Below are positions 1 through 7,300 of a stretch of DNA of 9,868 nucleotides, piece after piece. Both the position numbers and the translations under genes were made by a program. The DNA is taken from the NCBI GenBank assembly GCA_035315885.1, contig DATFXM010000063.1, forward strand, positions 1 to 9,868, in the 5' to 3' direction. Source of the stretch: DATFXM01 sp035315885. GTDB taxonomy: Bacteria; Acidobacteriota; Blastocatellia; UBA7656. The notes under the pieces were generated by a model. It made no database searches. It saw only the letters and a program-made list of their open reading frames with translations, and was not told the DNA's origin. The first letter of the stretch is position 1. Every line of letters begins with the position of its first letter.

Positions 1-65
1 ACGTCCACTAATATTTCCTCTTTCGTCGCTGGGTCTTTTGAATGTATCAGCGCTCCATCAGGCTC

Positions 66-141
66 GACTCGTTCGTCTAGGGGCCTAGGACACCGCCCTT
101 TCACGGCGGTAACACGGGTTCAAATCCCGTACGAGTCACCA
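66..141 (+). tRNA. tRNA-Glu (anticodon UUC), CCA encoded
   Basis: The full cloverleaf can be drawn by eye. The acceptor stem pairs 66-72 (GACTCGT) with 131-137 (ACGAGTC) in seven perfect pairs. The anticodon stem CCGCC 93-97 pairs with GGCGG 105-109 around the loop CTTTCAC, giving anticodon TTC at 100-102. The T stem ACGGG 114-118 pairs with CCCGT 126-130 around TTCAAAT. The short D stem is 75-77 with 89-91. The discriminator is A138 and CCA is genomically encoded at 139-141. The anticodon arm is very close to the usual bacterial tRNA-Glu(UUC). No convincing sigma-70 promoter was found in the 65 bases before it, so it may be transcribed from beyond the left edge. Confidence 0.97.
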
Positions 142-184
142 CTTTATATGCTATTGACGTAATAAGAGAAAGGATCGGGTAACC

Positions 185-1015
185 GTGCGCAAGCTTTCCC
201 TCAGCTTGGAAAGCGCCACTTCGTGTCCCGGCTGTCGAGGGCATAGGCTTCGTGAAGCCTTTGCGCCCGATCTGTGGTTGTGTCAAGCGTGCGGCCTGTA
301 TTTCCGAAATCCGCGCCCCACCGAAACTGCAGTAGCACACTATTATGATACAAGCACCACTTATGACAGATGGCAGCAAGAAACCGACGAGAGGCGCTAC
401 CTGTGGCACAAACGGCTCCGCAAATTGTTGAAGTATAAAACGACCGGTACGCTCCTTGACGTTGGCACGGGTGACGGCTTTTTCCTGCCTTTTGCCAGTC
501 AGCACTTTGAAACCTTTGCAACAGAAGTGTCAAAACGGGGTGGTGAATATATCCAGGCGCGGGGCTTCCATCACTGGCAAGGAACCTTGGACGATGTTGA
601 TTTCGGGGCGCGCCGTTTTGATGTCGTAACGCTCTGGCATGTGCTCGAACATCTTCATGACCCGTCTTCTGCGCTCAACCAGATACGCCGCCTGCTCGCT
701 TCAGGCGGTATCCTGGCAGTCGCAGTGCCCAATGAAACCGTGCCAATTTGGGGCCAGCGGCTCAGCCGTAGTCGCAGGAGTCCGTTTGGCCCTTTCCGAC
801 CTGGCGATGAAATACATCTTGTCCACTTTCTGCCACAGGTGTTCCGCAGGACGATCAGGAGACATGGGTTCGACATCATAGAATTTGGGGTCGATGATGT
901 GCATGTCAGCCGAGGTTGGAAAGACGTGCTCTCATACCAGGGCAACGTAGTCCTCAATGCCATTTGTAACTGGCACTTTGACACAGCAATGTACGCCATA
1001 TGCGTTAAGACGTAA
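185..1015 (+). CDS. Zinc-ribbon class I SAM-dependent methyltransferase
   Basis: A 276-residue protein. Two CxxC pairs (C14/C17 and C33/C36) form a small N-terminal zinc-ribbon-like element, as in many surface-sugar methyltransferases. The Rossmann fold follows: motif I LDVGTGDG at 91-98, then FDVVTLWHVLEHLHDP at 145-160, which carries the EHLxDP signature of the COG2227/Methyltransf_23 type, then the post-motif GGILAVAVPN around 174-183. Substrate is not readable; sugar or lipid-linked glycan methylation fits the glycosyltransferase-rich neighbourhood, but that is inference. Translation starts at GTG 185. An AAAGGA at 169-174, 10 nt upstream, is a reasonable ribosome binding site, and the start retains the complete zinc ribbon. 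The gene begins 43 bp after the tRNA and may be read from a promoter in that gap or through the tRNA. Confidence 0.9.
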   Translation: MRKLSLSLESATSCPGCRGHRLREAFAPDLWLCQACGLYFRNPRPTETAVAHYYDTSTTYDRWQQETDERRYLWHKRLRKLLKYKTTGTLLDVGTGDGFFLPFASQHFETFATEVSKRGGEYIQARGFHHWQGTLDDVDFGARRFDVVTLWHVLEHLHDPSSALNQIRRLLASGGILAVAVPNETVPIWGQRLSRSRRSPFGPFRPGDEIHLVHFLPQVFRRTIRRHGFDIIEFGVDDVHVSRGWKDVLSYQGNVVLNAICNWHFDTAMYAICVKT

Positions 1016-1094
1016 TTGATCGGGACTATTGGGTCGGCGCTCCTCTCATCTATCCCGCTGACACCCCGGTAACAATAGCAACACATTTAAGGCC

Positions 1095-1144
1095 ACTGGT
1101 AGATACTGGTCAACTGGTTGTGAACCCGTCGAGCCGAAACCAGT
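1095..1144. repeat. Triple ACTGGT direct repeat with inverted copy
   Basis: The hexamer ACTGGT occurs at 1095-1100, 1105-1110 and 1113-1118. An inverted match, AACCAGT (1138-1144), pairs with ACTGGTT (1113-1119) across an 18-base loop. The cluster lies in the 214 bp gap between two co-directional methyltransferase genes, about 85 bp before the second start codon. It could be an operator-like array or a weak hairpin. Chance is quite possible with units this short. Confidence 0.35.
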
Positions 1145-1229
1145 CTAATTTCAGGCGGCTGCGTCACTGGATACCGCGCGCACGGCGTCGTTTGTGATGC
1201 CTTTTATGCTAGATTAGTGCACATCTCCT

Positions 1230-2060
1230 ATGCAAATTTTTCTATTGATTTCTAACGTATTACTTCTGCTCTTATTGATTGAGGCGGCGCGCCGCATTCT
1301 GCGCTATAGATCCCAGCTAAGGAAAACCGATCTGCGCCATGGGTCTCGGCTAAGGGAGATCGAAGGGACATCTGACTCGCCTATTACGTCAATCAAGCTC
1401 GATGAATTTCATCAGTTGTTTACTCAAAACGGACTGGGCCCCGCTTTGGAAAGCGAGGTAAGTTTCATTGGGGGCGGCGTGTGGGGAGGAACCAGTATTA
1501 TAGAGACCTGGGTGTTATCCGTTCTGGCAAAGCAGGCAACGTGCATGTTTGAATTTGGCACCGGCTCCGCCAGGATAACCTACCTCTGGGCGAAAAACTC
1601 CGCCCCTGACGCGAGAGTCATCACTCTGACTTTAAGCAAAAACCAGCAGGCGGATTATCAGGCAACGAGAGAAGATAATCCTTGGGCAACTCAAACAGCA
1701 TTGGCTGAATCGGTTCTTGACAGCTTTCTTTATTCGGGAACGCCGGTAGAACACAAAATTACTCAGCTTTGCGGCGACAGCAAACGATTCGACGAAACGC
1801 CTTACCTGAAACAATGTGACCTGATCTTTATTGATGGCTCGCACGCATACTCCTACGTCAAGAACGATACAGAGAAAGCGTTACGCATGCTGAAGGAAGG
1901 CGGGCTCATTCTATGGCACGACTACCGTTATCGTAATCTGGAAACCAGCGGCGTGCGTCGATACCTGGATGCGCTGAGCGAGACCTTGCCGCTGCTTCGC
2001 TTACAAGAAACCTCTTTCGTCGCTTATCGCAGTGGTACCAACAGGGTCGCTACGGACTAG
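1230..2060 (+). CDS. Membrane-anchored class I methyltransferase (Methyltransf_24-like)
   Basis: A 276-residue protein. Residues 3-19 are a run of hydrophobic amino acids followed by a strongly basic stretch (RRILRYRSQLRK), the pattern of an N-terminal anchor with the catalytic domain on the cytoplasmic side. The methyltransferase domain shows FEFGTGSA at 107-114 (SAM-binding glycine loop), GDSKRFD at 182-188, the diagnostic LIFIDGSHAYSYVKND at 198-213 and GGLILWHDY at 224-232. The IDGSHxYxxVxxD pattern is typical of Methyltransf_24 and cephalosporin-hydroxylase-like sugar O-methyltransferases, so O-methylation of a glycan is a reasonable inference. ATG 1230 has no clear Shine-Dalgarno sequence, but it is the start that keeps the whole membrane segment. 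The 3' end overlaps the convergent glycosyltransferase gene. Confidence 0.88.
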   Translation: MQIFLLISNVLLLLLLIEAARRILRYRSQLRKTDLRHGSRLREIEGTSDSPITSIKLDEFHQLFTQNGLGPALESEVSFIGGGVWGGTSIIETWVLSVLAKQATCMFEFGTGSARITYLWAKNSAPDARVITLTLSKNQQADYQATREDNPWATQTALAESVLDSFLYSGTPVEHKITQLCGDSKRFDETPYLKQCDLIFIDGSHAYSYVKNDTEKALRMLKEGGLILWHDYRYRNLETSGVRRYLDALSETLPLLRLQETSFVAYRSGTNRVATD

Positions 2061-3241
2061 AGAGCTGGAGGCACGAAAAGCGAGGCGATGGTTCTTTTTA
2101 TGGCCTCGACTGAGTAGCAACGGCGGAATAAAGAGTAAGCATTCTCAGCCAACTGATCCCGCAAAACACGATCAGTCATAAGGCGGACGCAGCCTTCAGC
2201 AAAGGCTTCGGGCGAGTCTGCGATCAATGCATGTTCGTTATCGCTGGCCTCGATGCCTTCGATGCCTATTGAGGTGCTGACAACCGGGCGACGGTGACTG
2301 AATGCCTCCAGCACCTTGATGCGTGTGCCGCCGCCGGCCCGCACTGGCACGACCACAGCGCTGGAGTTCTCATACCACGGCGCGATGTCTGGGACCTCAC
2401 CGATCAGCTTCATGCCGCAATCGGCTGCGATCTGTCGGAGCCTTTCGCCAGCCCCCGTCCCCACAATGTTCACCATAAAGTCGGATTGGGCCAGCCGGCG
2501 AATGCGCGTTACGATCTCGCTTCCGAAATATCGCACAGCATCTTCGTTCGGATAGTAACCGAGTGTTCCGACAAACAAGAAGGTGAAGACGCCTTCATTT
2601 GCTTCCGGCCGCGCCACATCAGGAAGGCGCACGGCGTTAGGCAGGACGCACAGCTCACTGCGATTGTCGGCGGGCAGCTTGGCTTTGTCAGCTTCCGAGC
2701 AGACGTAAATGCGGTCGAACTCCTTGAGCACCTCCTCCTCCAGCGCCTCATAGCGCTCGGCCTGCGATTCAAAGAAGGCGGCCCTGGCGCTTTCTTCATT
2801 CAAACGACAGAGCGCAGCAATGCGACGGTGAGTCTCGGATTCAATATCGTCGAGGTCCAGATGGCGTTTGGGCGCGCCAGAAGAGCCACTCAGGAAGGGA
2901 CGCGCATAGGCCATCATAGAGAGACGAAACACATGCACTACATCGAAGCGCTCTCCGTGATAAGCGCGCCGTTCGAATACACGGCTAAGAAATGACGGCA
3001 GAAACGAGATTCTTTTGCTGGCAACCTGGGCCCGACTCATCACCACTGAGCGCCGGCAGAGTTTCTCGAACGTGGCGGGAACTTGGGCAGAAAACGGAGG
3101 GTATAGCGAAACAACCAGTAGAGAAATCGAATACTGCTCGGCGAGCGCTTCGAGAACCATTCCCGCGCGCATAGCCAGGCCGTTTCCTGCCAGAGCAGGG
3201 ATTACAGGACTAAGATACAAGAGGTCAGGTTTTGACGGCAC
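2057..3241 (-). CDS. GT4-family glycosyltransferase (GT-B fold)
   Basis: A 394-residue glycosyltransferase of group 1 (CAZy GT4 type), predicted to use a nucleotide sugar at the cytoplasmic membrane face. The N-terminal acceptor domain begins LLYLSPVIPALAGNGLAMR (7-25). The donor domain contains LFVGTLGYYPNEDAVRYF at 222-239, IVGTG at 259-263, GEVPDIAPWY at 281-290 and the nucleotide-sugar binding stretch GGGTRIKVLEAFSHRRPVVST at 303-323, with E312 at the conserved glutamate position. LDLDDIESE near 128-136 resembles a motif in exosortase/PEP-CTERM-associated sugar transferases; that is a recalled similarity, not a search result. The start is GTG at 3241, the first possible start after an in-frame stop (minus-strand TAG at 3269-3271). 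It has no visible Shine-Dalgarno. It lies 77 bp downstream of the fucosyltransferase with no terminator-like hairpin between, so the two are probably co-transcribed. Confidence 0.92.
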   Translation of the reverse strand: MPSKPDLLYLSPVIPALAGNGLAMRAGMVLEALAEQYSISLLVVSLYPPFSAQVPATFEKLCRRSVVMSRAQVASKRISFLPSFLSRVFERRAYHGERFDVVHVFRLSMMAYARPFLSGSSGAPKRHLDLDDIESETHRRIAALCRLNEESARAAFFESQAERYEALEEEVLKEFDRIYVCSEADKAKLPADNRSELCVLPNAVRLPDVARPEANEGVFTFLFVGTLGYYPNEDAVRYFGSEIVTRIRRLAQSDFMVNIVGTGAGERLRQIAADCGMKLIGEVPDIAPWYENSSAVVVPVRAGGGTRIKVLEAFSHRRPVVSTSIGIEGIEASDNEHALIADSPEAFAEGCVRLMTDRVLRDQLAENAYSLFRRCYSVEAIKRTIASLFVPPAL

Positions 3242-3318
3242 GTCAGTCGCAACCGAAGCGGCGACACTCTAGCGACACACAATTTCGCTCGTGTCTTGGC
3301 GTTGATCTGGTTCGAGGT

Positions 3319-4293
3319 TTACCTAGGCATTCCAAGCCGACGCTGCACGGTCTTAACAACTGCCGACGCGGTCGAAGATAGTCGAGGGACCAAACTGACG
3401 TGCCCGCTGTCGGCAGCTCTCAACTGCCGTACCCTCTCGTAGAGGCGAAGGAAGGGATCATCGGCCAAGATCTCCACTCTGTCGAGAAAGCTTTGTCTAA
3501 AGGGCTTTTCTTTCCAGGCCAGGTACCTTTCATACTCAGTTTGATTCCCCGCCAGAAATAGCAGATACTCGGCAAGCTCGCGAGGGCCTTTAAACTTTCC
3601 CGCGTCTATGCAACAGTGATCTCCAGGAGCGAACTCCTCAATATTGGGGGCTCCTCGGTAAACGGGGACCGAGCCGACGATCAGCGGGTCAAAGAACTTT
3701 TCCGTCACGTAATCACGAGAAATCGAATTCTCGAAAGCCAGCGTGAATTTATAGTTGGCAATCGTTTCGAGCTTAGTCTCTCGTCGCTTATCCTCGGCCA
3801 GTTCCTTGTTTCGCAGAGTAAGGCCGCAGGAATCTACCGGAAGCAGCTGCATCAACTCCTTGAGGTAATTGTACCTGCCGCACAGATCAAACACGTTAGA
3901 AACGAAAGAGACTGCCGGGGCGTCTGCGGTCTTCGGGATTGGGGGCTGGAAAAGATCGTCTCGGATGCCTGTATCGAAGTAGGCGACCGGTATATCGGAG
4001 TCCCAATGGTAAGTCATGGTGAGGTCGAACTGCCGCATATATTCCGGATCGCATTGCTGAGGGTAAAAGCGGTCACTTTCGTACGACCAGGCTACCCATA
4101 TTTGACCGGGCCGCTTTTTGAGATGAGTCAGGTCTGGCGCAGTCGGTATATGAAACACCACGACATCCGCATCCTCAAACCTGCCTGAGGGTAGAATGAT
4201 TTCGTACCCGGGCCCGCTCTTAGAAGCTCGTATAAGAGTCCTGCCCCAGCTGAAATCGTAAACAAGGATTCTGATTCTCTGAGTCTCGCTCAC
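3319..4293 (-). CDS. GT10-family (alpha-1,3/4-type) fucosyltransferase
   Basis: A 324-residue protein of the Glyco_transf_10 family, whose known members transfer L-fucose from GDP-fucose to GlcNAc or glucose residues. The C-terminal donor-binding domain has the signature KFTLAFENSISRDYVTEKFF (182-201) followed by GSVPVYRGAPNIEEFAP (207-223). The conserved E188, N189, Y195, E198 and K199 and the VPVYRG loop are all present. The N-terminal half shows WVAWSYESD (66-74) and FDLTMTYHWDSDIPVAYFD (89-107), which match the ESP and Y..DSD..V.Y blocks shared with animal and Helicobacter enzymes. About 30 basic, non-conserved residues end the protein, possibly a membrane-association tail. The start is GTG 4293, with GGAG 10 nt upstream and the preceding gene's stop 16 bp away, so translation is probably coupled. 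No GDP-fucose synthesis gene lies in the window. Confidence 0.93.
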   Translation of the reverse strand: MSETQRIRILVYDFSWGRTLIRASKSGPGYEIILPSGRFEDADVVVFHIPTAPDLTHLKKRPGQIWVAWSYESDRFYPQQCDPEYMRQFDLTMTYHWDSDIPVAYFDTGIRDDLFQPPIPKTADAPAVSFVSNVFDLCGRYNYLKELMQLLPVDSCGLTLRNKELAEDKRRETKLETIANYKFTLAFENSISRDYVTEKFFDPLIVGSVPVYRGAPNIEEFAPGDHCCIDAGKFKGPRELAEYLLFLAGNQTEYERYLAWKEKPFRQSFLDRVEILADDPFLRLYERVRQLRAADSGHVSLVPRLSSTASAVVKTVQRRLGMPR

Positions 4294-4303
4294 CGATCTT
4301 TAA

Positions 4304-4307
4304 CTCC
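4304..4307 (-). promoter_or_regulatory. Ribosome binding site of the fucosyltransferase
   Basis: GGAG on the minus strand lies 10 nt before the GTG start at 4293 and inside the 16 bp gap after the upstream TAA (4310-4312). This placement supports the GTG start and suggests translational coupling to the large glycosyltransferase. Confidence 0.5.
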
Positions 4308-4309
4308 AG

Positions 4310-7300
4310 TTACCACCTGGCATGCCGGATTTCCAGGTGCGGCATGCCCCAACATTGGTGCCCCATATCCTGAGCCATAAGCCCCAGCCCTTCCGTCTCA
4401 AGCTCACCGCGCTCTGGCCGCCGGCGGGCACTTTCCTGGCCGTAGGGAAAGGCAGGAAAGATCAGCCCGTCTCGGTGCAGGTCAGCGCGCACTAAAAGCA
4501 TGGTCCCGCCCACGGCATCCAGTTCGACCATCTCGCCCTCCTGGCGCAAGTCCTCCATATGAACTCGGCCCTTGTTGCGCCACGCATTCTTGTCAAAGGT
4601 CTGCCCTCCATACTCCAGCACGCAATGCGGGTGGACGATATCCTTGCCGGTCGCAAGCAATCGCTCGATGATGTCTGTGGGATACTCGATTACATCCACA
4701 TCTAACCACAGGACCCAGTCCTCGTCGTCAAGTGCATGCATAAGCAGATGATTGCGGCTCTTGGCGAGCACTGTGCGCCGCTCGACCTGAATCGCTTCGG
4801 TTCCGCGATGAACTCCTGAAGGCGTATGATACCCAAAATCTCTTTTCCACATGCCCACACGTTTGAACTCACGGCGCAGCGCGGGAAGCTGCGCCTGCAA
4901 TACCTGATAGGTGGAGTCATTGCTGTCGCTTTCAAGCAGGCCCACCGATATTAAGTGATGCGGATAGGTGAGCGCCGCGAGGCGCCTCGAATAGCCTTTA
5001 ATAAAGTGTGAGGCGTTCTTAACCGGCGTCAGGATCAGCACCCGCTCGGTGTTTTTGGTAGCGTTCTTTCCGGGCGCTATAAAGTTGGCGAGCAGTTCGT
5101 AAATAGACATCTTGCGTTTACCTTTAACCCGTCCGAAGAGACCGCGCAGAATGCGACCGGGCATCAAGCGCGTGCTGACCGAAGGCCGGCGTCGCTGGTG
5201 AAGATTTACCTTGAAGTCTAGGATTCGTTTAACCTGAAGCGCCTCCCTGCGCACGACTGGGTCATCGTCTTGCAAGGCCAACTCCAGCGCAGGGCGCGCG
5301 GCTTCGCCTATGCGAATCACTGCGGCCCAGTTTCTCAACTCATTCCCGCTCGCCACAAGGGCGATCAGATACTCGCGCGGAAGATCGCCAGGGCGTGGAC
5401 CGCGTCGCTCTTGCATCTCCAGCAGAGCCGAGGCCGCGTCCGCTCGGACTCCGCGGAACGAGTCCTGGAGCAGTGAAATCAAATCCAGCTCGACCTCCGC
5501 AGTCCCGAGCTTACCCAATGAGAGCGCTGCACACTGACGGAGATCACGGTCCTCGCTTCTCGCCGCCCGACGCAACAATTCGAGCGCTTTTGCATCGCCT
5601 GTATTACCGAACTCGCGCAGGAGGAAAAGCATGACGAATTTCCGCGGCTGCTCAATGATCGGCGGAGCGCCCCTTTCTTCATCTGATGAGTGTAGAGCGC
5701 ACTGAAGCAAGCCGAGGGCGATTTGCTGATGGCGTGAGGTGGCGTATGGATGCCACCTGTCCGGGTAGGAATATGGCATCATCAACAGTCGATACTTCTT
5801 GCCCAAACAATAGGAGGCGTGTGTCATCCATCCCTCGACCGTCACTATCAGATCCGCAAAGCGGATGAAATAGATGACCATCCGCAAGACACGGTCTGGA
5901 TGTGTAAGCGGCGGAGCGCCAGGAACCGGGTATGCATCTGCCTCAGAACCGCCGTCCGGATCGGGCCCCAACACGACCTGTCTCTGCTCGTGCGATTCAA
6001 GACAACTGATAGCGTCAGCGGCGAGCGAGGCCGTTCCCCAGGGCGTGCCGTTGGGCAGAAGGACAACGTAGAAATTCTCTCGGATCAACTGGCGGATCAT
6101 TGCCGAGAGCTTATCAATATGTTGCTCGACACATCCTTTCAGAGGTTCTGCTCCCCCGAACGGATTCAACAAGGCGATGGGGCGTCCTTCGGTGTTATGC
6201 CGGATGAGTTCGCGCCAAGCCCCCTCGGCCTCACTCCATGGCAGGCCCGCAAGAACCCAATCCGTCATCGGGGGGTCTTCGCCGCATCGCAAGGGAAGCC
6301 CCAGCTCGGCGATTAAGCGGAATGTGGTCTCATAAATATTTTCCACACGATGCCGATCCAATCCTAGAGACTGGGCCACCGGGCGCGACTCTACATGGAT
6401 CTGTTCATAGACGAAGTGGTTGTGTCCTTTGGTTGAGCTAACAAAGAGAAAAGGACCGTGTTGCCGAACATAATTCTGGATAACCTCCTCAAGGTCCGGG
6501 TCGTGGTTCACCTCAAGCACGGTCTGCTCGAAAAAGTCAATCACCGCGTCAAAGCGTTGCCGGAGCAGGTCGTCAATGCGATCCCGGTCTTTGAAGGGTA
6601 TGAGGGTGAGTCGAGGATGAGCGTACAAGTAGACGCGCCGCGTCAATAGTACGATTTCGAGGACGGGATTGAAATCCAGCAAAGCTTGAATGACCGGAAC
6701 GGTGTGCACGATCTCATCGCCCTGGCCATCGTTTATGTTCTGCACTATCAGGATGCGTTGTCTCCCGCTGCCAAGTCGTTTCGCGATCACCTCATGCAGC
6801 GAAAAACGGCCTTGCAATAACTTGCGCGCCGACTCACGTACATCCGGATCGAAATCGGTTCTAGCGCTGACGTTATAAAAACAGTACTTCGACGAATTAG
6901 CCTCGCCGTAAAGCCGGGCCAAGCGGGCGAGTGCTCCCGCAGTGGCCGACTCGCCTGCTGCATACAGGCAAGGCTCAACGATTTCCTGAAGAAGATAATC
7001 GCGATGTGTGGTTAGGTGTTCCAGTTCCGCCAGGGACAGCAGGGTATCCAGGTTGAGGAGGTCCTTCGCCCATGTTACGGCGTGGCGGAGAGTTCCGATG
7101 AGGGCTTTATAAACCTCCGGGGAAAGATCTGGTTGAGATAGAACGTCCAATGTTGCCTTGGCCACGCGCACGGCAACTGGAGTGGTCAGCAGGAAATTCA
7201 TGACCTCTCCCGCGAGTCGAAATGTATTCGCAGGTAGTTCGGGCTTGCGGAAAACGGTTAACAGGTTGGAAACAGAAGTATGGTCGAGCAGGTTAGGTCG

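Noticed and set aside
38..65. TTGAAT at 38-43 as a possible -35 box for the tRNA.
   Set aside because: No -10-like hexamer occurs at suitable spacing before the tRNA start at 66.
101..533. Minus-strand open frames of 134 and 110 codons at the left end.
   Set aside because: One overlaps the tRNA and both are antisense to the zinc-ribbon methyltransferase, which has a coherent motif set.
2294..2995. A 233-codon plus-strand open frame.
   Set aside because: It lies wholly inside the GT4 glycosyltransferase on the other strand, which has clear family motifs. Its own translation shows no recognisable domain.
3242..3318. Short inverted matches (GACAC...GTGTC) between the fucosyltransferase and GT4 genes as a terminator.
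   Set aside because: The stem is only about 5 bp with a long loop and no T-run follows on the minus strand.
3616..4188. A 190-codon plus-strand open frame.
   Set aside because: It is antisense to the conserved fucosyltransferase signature and has no motif of its own.
5750..6316. A 188-codon plus-strand open frame.
   Set aside because: It is antisense to the GT9-like domain of the large glycosyltransferase. High GC in that gene leaves long accidental frames on the opposite strand.
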